64,000 nucleotides of DNA from CAZTHM01 sp041946825 (GTDB lineage Bacteria > Acidobacteriota > Terriglobia > UBA7540), in NCBI GenBank assembly GCA_041946825.1, contig JBHGBD010000008.1:1-64000 (forward strand). The letters run 5' to 3'. Shown here one piece after another: positions 8,334 to 16,399 of this stretch; the first letter of the stretch is position 1; each line of letters opens with the position of its first letter. Under the pieces are notes generated by a model that did not search any database, had not been told where the DNA came from, and was given only the letters and a program-made list of their open reading frames with translations. The translations under genes and the position numbers were made by a program.

Positions 8334-9689
8334 ATGAACGATTTTCGGATTACCCTTTCAGAACGCGAGATTCCCAAAGCGTGGTACAACGTTGCGCCGG
8401 ATTTGCCTACCCCGCTCGCGCCTCCGCTGAATCCCGCAACCGGTCAGCCGATCGATCCGTCCGCCATGGCGGCGATCTTCCCCATGGCCTTACTCGAGCA
8501 GGAGATGAGCGCGGCGCAGAGCATTCCGATTCCCGAACCGGTGCTGGATATTCTGCGCTTGTGGCGGCCAACGCCCCTTTGCCGTGCCTTGCGTTTGGAG
8601 AGGGCGCTTGGAACGCCGGCGAAAATCTTCTACAAAAATGAAAGCGTTTCTCCGGCGGGGAGTCACAAGCCGAACACTTCCGTTGCCCAGGCCTATTACA
8701 ACCAGCAGGCGGGCATCAAGCGTCTGGCCACCGAGACGGGGGCGGGGCAGTGGGGCAGCGCGCTGGCCTTTGCCTGCAATGCCTTTGGCTTGGAGTGCAT
8801 GGTGTATATGGTGCGCTGCAGCTATGACCAGAAACCGCATCGCCGCACCATGATGCAGGCCTGGGGCGCCAAATGCATTCCCTCGCCGAGCGACCAGACT
8901 AATGCCGGGCGAAAGGTTCTCGATGAAGATCCCGATTCTCCGGGCAGCCTTGGCATTGCCATCAGCGAAGCGGTCGAGGACGCTGTGGGCCGGAAGGACA
9001 CGAACTATTCCCTGGGAAGCGTGCTCAACCACGTGCTGCTCCACCAGACCGTGATCGGCCAGGAAGCCATTGCGCAGATGAAGATCGCCGGCGCGTTTCC
9101 TGACATCGTAGTGGGGTGCTGCGGCGGCGGAAGCAACTTCGCGGGCCTGGCGTTTCCGTTTGTGCCGGAAAAGGCCGCGGGCAAGAACCTCCGCCTGATC
9201 GGTGTCGAGCCCTCGGCGTGCCCGACCATGACCAAGGGTGTCTATGCCTACGACTTCGGCGACAAGAGCGGAATGACCCCGCTCCTCAAGATGGATACGC
9301 TCGGCCACGACTTCATTCCCCCGGGAATCCACGCCGGCGGGCTGCGCTACCACGGCATGGCTCCGCTGGTCAGCTTGCTGCATCGCGAGGGCGTGGTGGA
9401 GGCGGTGAGCTACCCGCAACTAAAGTGCTTTGAAGCGGCGATCACCTTCGCGCGCTCCGAGGGCATCATCATCGCTCCGGAGACTTCCCACGCCGTCGCC
9501 TGTGTCATCGACGAGGCGCGGAAAGCCGGGGAAGAAGGGAAAGAGAAAACCATCCTCTTCAACCTGAGCGGGCACGGACACTTCGATATGGCCGCCTACC
9601 ATAAGTACTTCGCGAAAGAACTTCACGACTATGCTTACCCCGAAGATAAGATCAAGGATGCGCTGAAGCATCTACCTGTTACGGTCTGA
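8334..9689 (+). CDS. trpB: Tryptophan synthase beta chain, TrpB2 type
   Basis: The 451-residue protein is a PLP fold-type II enzyme of the TrpB2 (TrpB-like) family: the PLP lysine lies in SPAGSHKPNTS, followed by ETGAGQWGSALA and a phosphate-binding loop CCGGGSNFAG. The N-terminal extension with W-x-N-x-x-x-DLP and the length over 440 residues separate it from the classical TrpB1 that pairs with TrpA. The enzyme joins indole and serine (or phosphoserine-like donors in some members) to make tryptophan, and TrpB2 may act as an indole salvage enzyme. No trpA or other trp gene is nearby, which fits TrpB2. The start is supported by CCGGAGG a few bases upstream. Confidence 0.93.
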   Translation: MNDFRITLSEREIPKAWYNVAPDLPTPLAPPLNPATGQPIDPSAMAAIFPMALLEQEMSAAQSIPIPEPVLDILRLWRPTPLCRALRLERALGTPAKIFYKNESVSPAGSHKPNTSVAQAYYNQQAGIKRLATETGAGQWGSALAFACNAFGLECMVYMVRCSYDQKPHRRTMMQAWGAKCIPSPSDQTNAGRKVLDEDPDSPGSLGIAISEAVEDAVGRKDTNYSLGSVLNHVLLHQTVIGQEAIAQMKIAGAFPDIVVGCCGGGSNFAGLAFPFVPEKAAGKNLRLIGVEPSACPTMTKGVYAYDFGDKSGMTPLLKMDTLGHDFIPPGIHAGGLRYHGMAPLVSLLHREGVVEAVSYPQLKCFEAAITFARSEGIIIAPETSHAVACVIDEARKAGEEGKEKTILFNLSGHGHFDMAAYHKYFAKELHDYAYPEDKIKDALKHLPVTV

Positions 9690-9746
9690 GCTGCCATGCC
9701 GATGGCTTACTGGCACCGCAAACTCGAATTGACTGAGGAGACGACA

Positions 9747-10673
9747 GTGCGATTTCGCAACTGGCCGTGGTTGTTCTCGGTTCTGGTCATCACGATGATT
9801 TCGCGCTCGGCCTTGCCTGCTCAAGATAACGGGCTTTCGAGGAAAGCCCCAACTGAACTGCTCTGGTCCGGCGGCGCGCCAGGGGCTCTTGGTAATGAAG
9901 ATGTTGACAAACCCACGCTCACCGCCTATCTACCGCAGGCTCAGAACGCCACGGGCATGGCGGTTGTCGTCTGTCCTGGCGGCGGTTACCACGCGCTGGC
10001 GATGGACCACGAAGGAAAACAGATTGCCGAGTGGCTGAACTCGATGGGCATCGCGGCGTTTGTTTTGAAGTATCGTTTGGGACCGAGGTACCATCATCCG
10101 GCTCCGCTACTTGACGCCCAGCGGGCGTTGCGGATCGTGCGCTCGCGCGCCGCGGAATATCGCCTCGCAGCGAATCAGATTGGCATCTGGGGATTCTCCG
10201 CTGGCGGGCACCTGGCTTCGACGCTGGAAACGCATTTCGATGCGGGCGACCCAAAAGCAGCCGACCCAATCGATCGGGTGAACTGCCGTCCGGACTTTGC
10301 CATCCTCGCCTACCCGGTCATCTCCTTCACCACCGAGTACGTCCACCGGGGGTCCCGGGAGAACCTGCTGGGGAAAAATCCCGATCCTAAACTCGTCGAA
10401 TTGCTCTCCAACGAAAAGCAAGTAACCAAGGACACTCCACCCACGTTCCTCTTCCACACTGACGCCGACGACGGCGTGCCCCCCGAAAACAGCGTCCTTT
10501 TCTACCTCGCCCTGCGCAAGGCCGGAGTCCCGGCCGAGTTGCACATCTACCAGCGCGGACCGCACGGCGTCGGGCTAGCCGCGACCGACCAGGTTCTTGC
10601 GACGTGGCCCGCCCGCTTGGCGGACTGGCTGACGGCGTTCAACCGTGAGCACCGGAACGTAACGGCGAAGTAG
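9747..10673 (+). CDS. Exported alpha/beta-hydrolase (esterase/acetylesterase-like)
   Basis: The protein has a signal peptide (basic RFRNW, hydrophobic LFSVLVITMIS, end near SALPAQ) and a mature alpha/beta-hydrolase domain: oxyanion-hole region VVVCPGGGYHAL, nucleophile elbow GFSAGG, acid in FHTDADDGVP and histidine in RGPHGVGL. This arrangement resembles BD-FAE/xylan-acetylesterase-type esterases of carbohydrate catabolism. It would act in the periplasm on an acyl ester; the substrate is not known. The GTG at 9747 is preferred because GAGGAG lies 6 nt upstream; an in-frame start at 9696 would only extend the signal region by 17 residues. A 9-bp hairpin follows the stop codon. Confidence 0.82.
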   Translation: MRFRNWPWLFSVLVITMISRSALPAQDNGLSRKAPTELLWSGGAPGALGNEDVDKPTLTAYLPQAQNATGMAVVVCPGGGYHALAMDHEGKQIAEWLNSMGIAAFVLKYRLGPRYHHPAPLLDAQRALRIVRSRAAEYRLAANQIGIWGFSAGGHLASTLETHFDAGDPKAADPIDRVNCRPDFAILAYPVISFTTEYVHRGSRENLLGKNPDPKLVELLSNEKQVTKDTPPTFLFHTDADDGVPPENSVLFYLALRKAGVPAELHIYQRGPHGVGLAATDQVLATWPARLADWLTAFNREHRNVTAK

Positions 10674-10674
10674 C

Positions 10675-10697
10675 CCTCCGATGCTAACATCCGGAGG
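10675..10697 (+). terminator. Hairpin after the esterase gene
   Basis: CCTCCG-ATG (10675-10683) pairs with CAT-CCGGAGG (10688-10697) around a CTAA loop, with one bulge. There is no T-tract, so it may be a rho-dependent or processing hairpin. Confidence 0.3.
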
Positions 10698-10893
10698 ACG
10701 ACTTGGGCGAAAGTGCGCTGAGGCGGGGCACCCTTACCAGCGACAGAATGTCTTAGTCCCGGCTGTGTGTTGCGTCGCAAGCGGGTTGGACACAATTCCC
10801 CGCTGATGGTCAGCGTGAGCCTAGGAAATAAACACTTGCCCTGCCGATTCCGGGTCGAGGCAGGTCTGTAACTGACTTACAGCAGACGAAAGA

Positions 10894-10909
10894 TGGCCCG
10901 TTGCGTGCT
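10894..10909 (+). promoter_or_regulatory. Possible sigma-54 promoter of the hydrogenase operon
   Basis: TGGCCCG-N4-GTGCT places GG and GC exactly 10 nt apart, as in -24/-12 promoters (consensus TGGCACG-N4-TTGCW), with two mismatches in the core. It ends 39 nt before the first gene of the operon. Sigma-54 control is known for several [NiFe] hydrogenase operons. No enhancer-binding regulator gene is in the window. Confidence 0.4.
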
Positions 10910-10948
10910 GGTTTGCACGTGCACAAGCCGCCGTAGGGAGAGAACAAA

Positions 10949-11395
10949 ATGCCCGAGCAGATGCATTGGTTAGGAAGCTTCCTGGCTCATCTATCGCCCC
11001 GCGTCCAGGAGAAACTACTCTCGCTTGGTGAGGTTTTTCATTACCCCGAGGGCACGACCATTTTCCACGAAGGCGACCCGAGCCTCTATCTCTACGTCGT
11101 CAAGAGCGGGCAAGTGGCGATTGACGTCCATGTCCCCTCAAAGGGGCGGCGGTCGATTATGACGGCGGGGCCGGGCGACCTCTTCAGTTGGTCGGCGCTG
11201 GTCGAGCCTCGCATTGAGACGGCTGCGGCGCGTGCCGTCGAGGAGACCGAGGCGCTGGGTATCAAGGGCGGGGCGCTGATGGATCTTTGCCGCGAAGATC
11301 CCGGTCTGGGATTCGAGGTCTATCACGAACTGGCGGAAGTGATCAGCGCGCGCCTGGTTGCCACCCGCCTGCAGTTGCTGGATATGTTCGCTTAG
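10949..11395 (+). CDS. Cyclic-nucleotide-binding domain protein heading the hydrogenase operon
   Basis: The 148-residue protein is a single CNB (Crp-like) beta-roll: YPEGTTIFHEGDPSLYLYVVKSG, a PGDLFSWSALVEP segment where the phosphate-binding cassette would lie, and a C-terminal helix ending LQLLDMF. It lacks the helix-turn-helix of Crp/Fnr proteins, so it does not look like a DNA-binding regulator. It could sense a nucleotide or a redox ligand and modulate the hydrogenase. The phosphate cassette lacks an obvious Arg followed by Ser/Thr at the usual place, so cNMP binding is unproven. GGGAGAG lies upstream of the ATG. Only 20 bp separate it from hyhB, which marks it as the first gene of the operon. 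Confidence 0.8.
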   Translation: MPEQMHWLGSFLAHLSPRVQEKLLSLGEVFHYPEGTTIFHEGDPSLYLYVVKSGQVAIDVHVPSKGRRSIMTAGPGDLFSWSALVEPRIETAAARAVEETEALGIKGGALMDLCREDPGLGFEVYHELAEVISARLVATRLQLLDMFA

Positions 11396-11415
11396 CACGA
11401 GGAGGAAGAGCTGCT

Positions 11416-12546
11416 ATGCCCTCAAATCTCCCGCGGGTCTCTGCCAGCGTGGCGATTCCCAAGCCGGCGCTTCAGCAGGTGTTCGACAATCTGCGCGCGG
11501 CGGGGTTCTCCCTGGTTGGCCCGACGATCCGCGACGGCGCGATTGTCCTGGATGAGATCGAGCATTTGGACGATTTGCCTCTCGGCTGGACGGATGAACA
11601 GGGTCCGGGGCATTACCGCCTGAAGAAGGTGCCGGACCGCGAAGCGCATTATTTTGGTTTTTCGGTCGGGCCGCATTCCTGGAAACAGTATCTCCACCCA
11701 GCGCGGCTTCGTCTTCTGTCCGCCGAGAAAAACAATGGTAGTTGGACCTTCCACGCGCCGACGGAGCCTCCTCCACGCTTCGCCTTCATCGGTGTTCACG
11801 GGTGCGATCTGGCTGCCATCGCGATCCAGGACCGCGTACTGATCGGCAGCGAGTTCCGCGACCCGCACTATGCGGCGCGCCGCGAGAACGTGTTCACGCT
11901 GGCTGTTAACTGTGGTCAGGCAAGCTCCTCGTGCTTCTGCGCCTCGATGAAGACCGGGCCGAAGGCGACGGCTGGTTACGATCTCGCTTTGACGGAGTTG
12001 CCGGACATTTTCGTTATGGAAATTGGTTCGGAGGCTGGCTCCGAGATGATGAAAGGCGTGGAATGGGAGGCTGCCACGGCTTTCGATCTTGGCCGCGCCA
12101 GCCGCGCGATCCAGCGGGCCGAAAAGCAGATCCACCGTCAGATGAGTACGGACGACCTGCCGGACCTGCTCTACGAAAACCTCGAAGACGCGCACTGGGA
12201 CGAAGTCGGGGCGCGGTGTCTCTCCTGCGCCAACTGCACGCTGGTTTGCCCCACATGTTTCTGCACGACGGTGGAAGATTCGAGCAACCTGCGCGGCACG
12301 GCGGCGGAGCGCGTGCGCGTAGCAGACTCGTGCTTCAACCGCGACTTCTCGCACGTTTTCGGAGGTAACATTCGTCCCACCATCAAGTCGCGCTACCGGC
12401 AGTGGCTGAGCCACAAGTTGGCTTCCTGGATCGACCAATTTGGCACCTCCGGCTGTGTGGGTTGCGGACGATGCATCACCTGGTGTCCGGTAGGAATCGA
12501 AATCAACGAGGAAGTTAACTCCATCCGCGCGAAGGCAGGCCAATGA
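11416..12546 (+). CDS. hyhB: Group 3b-type [NiFe] hydrogenase, 4Fe-4S subunit beta
   Basis: This iron-sulfur subunit relays electrons between the small subunit and the flavin subunit of a soluble NAD(P)-linked hydrogenase (sulfhydrogenase beta family). The C-terminal half has two ferredoxin-type motifs, CLSCANCTLVCPTCFC (about residues 272-287) and CVGCGRCITWCP (about 350-361), each able to hold a 4Fe-4S cluster. Upstream cysteines in CGQASSSCFC and HGCDLAA are also family features. Length is about 376 residues from the ATG at 11416, chosen for the strong AGGAGGAAGAG upstream; the longer frame from 11287 overlaps the previous gene. It overlaps hyhG by 4 bp, indicating translational coupling. 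Confidence 0.92.
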   Translation: MPSNLPRVSASVAIPKPALQQVFDNLRAAGFSLVGPTIRDGAIVLDEIEHLDDLPLGWTDEQGPGHYRLKKVPDREAHYFGFSVGPHSWKQYLHPARLRLLSAEKNNGSWTFHAPTEPPPRFAFIGVHGCDLAAIAIQDRVLIGSEFRDPHYAARRENVFTLAVNCGQASSSCFCASMKTGPKATAGYDLALTELPDIFVMEIGSEAGSEMMKGVEWEAATAFDLGRASRAIQRAEKQIHRQMSTDDLPDLLYENLEDAHWDEVGARCLSCANCTLVCPTCFCTTVEDSSNLRGTAAERVRVADSCFNRDFSHVFGGNIRPTIKSRYRQWLSHKLASWIDQFGTSGCVGCGRCITWCPVGIEINEEVNSIRAKAGQ

Positions 12547-13409
12547 GCACCGCGATTGCGACAACCGAATTGCGAAACGCCGCTGATCCCATGATGCCGC
12601 ACCTGGCGGTGATTCAGGGCGTCAAAGCCGAAGCTGCCGGCATCGCGACGCTCTCGATGAACTTTGTCGACCCGTTCGAGCGTGCGTCTTACCGCTTCCA
12701 GCCCGGGCAGTTCAACATGCTCTATCTGCCCGGGTTCGGAGAAGTGGCCATATCCCTGAGCTCTGATCCGACGACACCCGGTACGCTCGGCCACACTGTG
12801 CGCGATGCGGGGAGCGTGACGCGCGCCCTCGGCAGAATGAAGCCCGGTGACACGCTGGGCGTGCGCGGCCCGTACGGAAGCCACTGGCCGCTCAACAGCC
12901 AGGCGGGAATGAATCTGGTGATTGTGGCGGGCGGGATCGGCCTGGCGCCGCTTCGCCCGGCGCTGCTTTCCATCCTTCACCGGCGTGATTACTACGGCCG
13001 CGTAATCCTTCTCTATGGCGCGCGGACCCCCACGGACCTGCTCTATACCGCCGAATTCGACGCCTGGCGCGCGGGAGGGATGGATGTCCACGTAACGGTG
13101 GATGTCGGCGACGAGAGCTGGAAGGGGTTGGTGGGAGTTGTCCCGCAGCTTTTCTACCGGATTCGCGTGGATCGCAGGAACACGGTGATTCTTACCTGCG
13201 GCCCGGAAATTATGATGCGCTTCGTGATTTACGAAGCCCTGGCACGCCGGATTCCCAAGGAATCGATTTACCTTTCGATGGAGCGCAACATGAAGTGCGC
13301 GGTGGGCTTCTGCGGCCACTGCCAGTTCGGCCCGACATTTATCTGCAAGCAGGGCCCGGTTCTGAATTTCGCTGCCATCGAGCCGTTCTTCGGCAAGGAG
13401 GATTTCTGA
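12543..13409 (+). CDS. hyhG: Group 3b-type hydrogenase, FAD/NAD(P)-binding subunit gamma
   Basis: The protein is a ferredoxin-NADP reductase-like module: FAD-binding YRFQPGQFNMLYLPG (about residues 50-64), nucleotide-binding VAGGIGLAPLRPAL (about 125-138), and a C-terminal 2Fe-2S-type cysteine set in MKCAVGFCGHCQFG with a further Cys in FICKQGP. It passes electrons between NAD(P)H and the iron-sulfur subunit. The architecture matches HydG/HyhG of sulfhydrogenases and the related dihydroorotate dehydrogenase electron-transfer subunit; the operon context settles the choice. The next gene begins 1 bp after the stop codon. Confidence 0.92.
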   Translation: MSTAIATTELRNAADPMMPHLAVIQGVKAEAAGIATLSMNFVDPFERASYRFQPGQFNMLYLPGFGEVAISLSSDPTTPGTLGHTVRDAGSVTRALGRMKPGDTLGVRGPYGSHWPLNSQAGMNLVIVAGGIGLAPLRPALLSILHRRDYYGRVILLYGARTPTDLLYTAEFDAWRAGGMDVHVTVDVGDESWKGLVGVVPQLFYRIRVDRRNTVILTCGPEIMMRFVIYEALARRIPKESIYLSMERNMKCAVGFCGHCQFGPTFICKQGPVLNFAAIEPFFGKEDF

Positions 13410-13410
13410 T

Positions 13411-14199
13411 ATGCCCCCGGACGCCCGTCCCAAATTGGCGGTCCACAAGTTCTCCTCCTGCGACGGTTGCCAACTGGCGCTTTTGAGCCTTGAAGACGAA
13501 TTGCTTAGCCTGGTAGGCGAAGTTCATGTCGCCTATTTCCTCGAGGCAAGTTCGACGATCGTTGAGGGGCCCTACGATGTGGTCCTGGTGGAAGGTTCGA
13601 TTACCACTGCCCACGATGTCGAGCGCATTAAAGCTGTGCGCAAAGACGCCAAATACCTCATCACCATCGGCGCTTGCGCCACGGCGGGTGGCATCCAGGC
13701 GCTGCGCAATTGGGCGGACGTAGAAGAATTCGCGCGGTTCGTCTACCCCACGCCGGCGTTCATTCATACCTTGAAAGAATCCACGCCGATCTCGAAGCAT
13801 GTCTCCGTGGATTTCGAGCTGGGGGGGTGCCCGATCAACAAGACGCAGTTGCTCGAGGTTATCACCTCGCTTCTGCACGGCCGCGCGCCGCACCTGCCGC
13901 CGCATGCCGTGTGCATGGAATGCAAGCGCCGTGGAACGGTGTGCGTGACCGTCGCGCAGGGGATTCCGTGCCTGGGCCCGCTCACCATGGCGGGATGCGG
14001 AGCAATTTGCCCGGCTTACAATCGCGGCTGCTATGGATGCTTTGGCCCGATGGAAAAACCCAATCCCGACTCGCTCATGACCCACTTGCAGAGCACCGGC
14101 ACACGGCCCGGCGAGTTGGTGCGCCTGCTGCGCGGCTTCACGGGATACGCGGAGGCGTTTCGCTCCGCCAGCGATAGACTGGAGAAGATGGCTCCATGA
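13411..14199 (+). CDS. hyhS: Group 3b-type [NiFe] hydrogenase small subunit
   Basis: The 262-residue protein binds the iron-sulfur clusters next to the active site. Cysteines for the proximal cluster are in SSCDGCQLALL, TIGACATAGG, CLGP and GGCPINK; further clusters are served by CMECKRRGTVC and GCGAICPAYNRGCYGC. There is no Tat signal or membrane anchor, so the enzyme is cytoplasmic, which distinguishes it from group 1 uptake hydrogenases. It overlaps hyhL by 4 bp (ATGA). Confidence 0.94.
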   Translation: MPPDARPKLAVHKFSSCDGCQLALLSLEDELLSLVGEVHVAYFLEASSTIVEGPYDVVLVEGSITTAHDVERIKAVRKDAKYLITIGACATAGGIQALRNWADVEEFARFVYPTPAFIHTLKESTPISKHVSVDFELGGCPINKTQLLEVITSLLHGRAPHLPPHAVCMECKRRGTVCVTVAQGIPCLGPLTMAGCGAICPAYNRGCYGCFGPMEKPNPDSLMTHLQSTGTRPGELVRLLRGFTGYAEAFRSASDRLEKMAP

Positions 14200-15518
14200 C
14201 AACCAGCCCTACAGGTCCGTCGGCGTTGCCACTGCGCACGGTGAAGGTTGAAAACCTCTCTCGCGTCGAGGGCGAAGGCGGGCTCTACGCGCGCGTCGAA
14301 AACGGGGAGGTGCGCGAGGTCAAGCTCGATATCTTCGAGCCTCCACGCTTTTTTGAGGCCTTTTTGCGTGGCCGGCACTTCCAGGAAGTCCCGGATATCA
14401 CAGCGCGCATCTGCGGCATCTGCCCGGTGGCCTACCAGATGAGCTCCGTGCACGCGCTCGAAGCGGCAATGGGGGTGAAGATCACCCCGGAAATCCGCGC
14501 CCTGCGTCGCCTGCTCTACTGCGGCGAGTGGATAGAAAGCCACGCGCTGCATATTTACCTGCTCCAGGCCCCGGATTTTCTGGGCTTCGACAGCGCCATC
14601 GCCATGGCGGCCAAGTACCCCAAGGAAGTCGAGATCGCGCTGCGCTTGAAGAAGATTGGCAACAATATCCTCGACTTGCTGGGCGGGCGGGCCACGCATC
14701 CCGTTTCGGTTTGCGTGGGCGGTTTCTATAAGGCGCCGCGGCGCGCGGACTTGCTGAAGCTTCGCGCCGACCTCGAGTGGGGGCTGGAAGCGTCGGTCGC
14801 TACGGTGAAGCTTGTCGCGGGGCTCAAATTCCCGGATTTCGCCCCCGACTACGAATTCGTTTCGGTGTCTCACCCTGATGAGTATCCGATGAACGAGCGG
14901 AAGATCGTTTCGTCCGCCGGCGTGGATATCGAGCCAGCCGAGTTCGAGCGAGTCTTCCTCGAAGAGCATGTCGAGCATTCCACCGCTTTGCACTCAAGGC
15001 GCGCGGACACTGGCAAGAGTTATTTCGTTGGGCCCCTGGCGCGGATCAATCTGAATCTCGAAAAGCTCTTCCCGCGCGCCAGGGAGGCCGCGAAGACTTG
15101 CGGGATTTCATGGCCCAGCCGCAATCCTTTCCAGGGAATTGTGGCGCGAGCGATCGAATTGGTACATGCCTACGAGGAAGCGCTCGCCCTTGTGGACGCC
15201 TACCAGCAACCCGAGCAGAGCCGGGTGGAAGTCAAGGTTCAGGCGGGGGAGGGGTGCGCCGCCACGGAGGCGCCGCGCGGCGTGCTTTACCACCGCTATC
15301 GCGTCAACGATCAGGGTCTAGTGGAGTTCGCGAAGATCGTTCCCCCTACGGCGCAGAACTACAGCCGCATGGAAGACGATCTGCGGCTCTATCTGCCGGG
15401 GATCCTTGATCGTCCCGAACCTGAAATCGCGCGCGCTTGCGAAGGCCTGATCCGCAATTACGACCCGTGCATCTCCTGTTCCACGCATTTCTTGAAGTTG
15501 AAGTTGGACCGTGATTAG
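14196..15518 (+). CDS. hyhL: Group 3b-type [NiFe] hydrogenase large (catalytic) subunit
   Basis: The 440-residue protein holds the NiFe(CN)2CO centre. The N-terminal nickel motif is ARICGICPVAYQ (about residues 69-80) and the C-terminal motif DPCISCSTH (about 423-431). The latter is followed by nine residues that the maturation protease would remove after the histidine. It catalyses reversible H2 oxidation coupled to NAD(P). Close relatives can also reduce sulfur in vitro, so sulfhydrogenase is an alternative name. Its end overlaps the protease gene by 8 bp. The group assignment rests on the four-subunit set and gene order, not on a tree. Confidence 0.95.
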   Translation: MTTSPTGPSALPLRTVKVENLSRVEGEGGLYARVENGEVREVKLDIFEPPRFFEAFLRGRHFQEVPDITARICGICPVAYQMSSVHALEAAMGVKITPEIRALRRLLYCGEWIESHALHIYLLQAPDFLGFDSAIAMAAKYPKEVEIALRLKKIGNNILDLLGGRATHPVSVCVGGFYKAPRRADLLKLRADLEWGLEASVATVKLVAGLKFPDFAPDYEFVSVSHPDEYPMNERKIVSSAGVDIEPAEFERVFLEEHVEHSTALHSRRADTGKSYFVGPLARINLNLEKLFPRAREAAKTCGISWPSRNPFQGIVARAIELVHAYEEALALVDAYQQPEQSRVEVKVQAGEGCAATEAPRGVLYHRYRVNDQGLVEFAKIVPPTAQNYSRMEDDLRLYLPGILDRPEPEIARACEGLIRNYDPCISCSTHFLKLKLDRD

Positions 15519-16092
15519 CCCTGTCAGACAGGCGAGGGGTGATCGAGGCGCCGCAAAAGCGGCCCCCTGCCTGCGCGTTGTCGGGCTGGGAAATGCGTTT
15601 GCAGGCGACGACAGTGTGGGCTTAGAGATCGTGAATCGCCTGCGCGCGCGCGAAGAGTGTGATTATGAACTTCTGGCGCTGCCCCAAGCGGGAGTGGAGT
15701 TGATCGACGCGCTGGAGAATATTGATGCTGTGCTTTTCATTGACGCGGTTTCGAGCGGCTCGCCCCCAGGCACCTTGCACTTGGTCCCACTGCCTTGCGG
15801 CGAGGTCGCCTCGCGCGCGCTTTCTTCACTTTCCAGTCACGGCTGGGGTTTGGCGGAGGCATTAGAACTGATGGCAGCGCTCGGCCGGCCGATTCCGCGC
15901 CTGGCGCTTCTGGGCGTTGAAATTGCAACGGTCGAGGCGGGCAGGCCGCGCTCGCCGGCGGTGGAAACCGCGATCGAAACCGTAGTCGAGCGGTTTCCCG
16001 CTATTCACGCATTTCTTGCCGCCGCGGAGAAGACGGGCTGGGCTGGGCCGTTGCGCTTCGCGCCCGATAACGCGGCATTCGCAGGTTTGTAG
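15511..16092 (+). CDS. Hydrogenase maturation protease
   Basis: The 193-residue protein belongs to the HyaD/HybD/HycI endopeptidase family that clips the C-terminal tail of the large subunit after nickel insertion. Seen motifs: GLGNAFAGDDSVGLE with the first metal-binding acidic residue, VLFIDAV with the second, and SSHGWGLAEAL with the histidine ligand. It starts at a GTG inside the end of hyhL, so the two are translationally coupled. The N-terminal 20 residues before the conserved VVGLGNAF are somewhat long for the family. Confidence 0.9.
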   Translation: MISPVRQARGDRGAAKAAPCLRVVGLGNAFAGDDSVGLEIVNRLRAREECDYELLALPQAGVELIDALENIDAVLFIDAVSSGSPPGTLHLVPLPCGEVASRALSSLSSHGWGLAEALELMAALGRPIPRLALLGVEIATVEAGRPRSPAVETAIETVVERFPAIHAFLAAAEKTGWAGPLRFAPDNAAFAGL

Positions 16093-16107
16093 GAAGGGAG
16101 GCTTCGG

Positions 16108-16389
16108 ATGTGCCTGGCAGTCCCCGGAAAGATTCTGGAGATTGAAGAGACAGTCGAAAATCGCACGGCCCGTGTGCAGTTCGGAGGGATTACACGCCCT
16201 GTCCAGTTGGATTTTGTTCCGGAAGCGCGGGTGGGCGACTACGTGGTGACTCATGTCGGGTTCGCAATCAGCCTGGTCGATGCGGAAGAGGCCGAGCGGA
16301 CATTCCGGCTGCTGCACGAGATGGGACTGCTCGAGGGCGAAGGACTGAGTTCTTCGCCGCCCGCTGCTGACAAGGCAAAGGCGGCGTAA
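16108..16389 (+). CDS. hypC: Hydrogenase assembly chaperone HypC
   Basis: The 93-residue protein begins MCLAVPGKILEIEE with the invariant Cys2 used to carry the Fe(CN)2CO group together with HypD and to chaperone the large subunit precursor. The OB-like strand pattern VQFGGITRPVQLDFVPEARVGDYVVTHVGFAI is complete. GGGAGG lies upstream. It is 15 bp after the protease gene and 10 bp before hypD. Confidence 0.96.
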   Translation: MCLAVPGKILEIEETVENRTARVQFGGITRPVQLDFVPEARVGDYVVTHVGFAISLVDAEEAERTFRLLHEMGLLEGEGLSSSPPAADKAKAA

Positions 16390-16399
16390 GGTCGAGACA

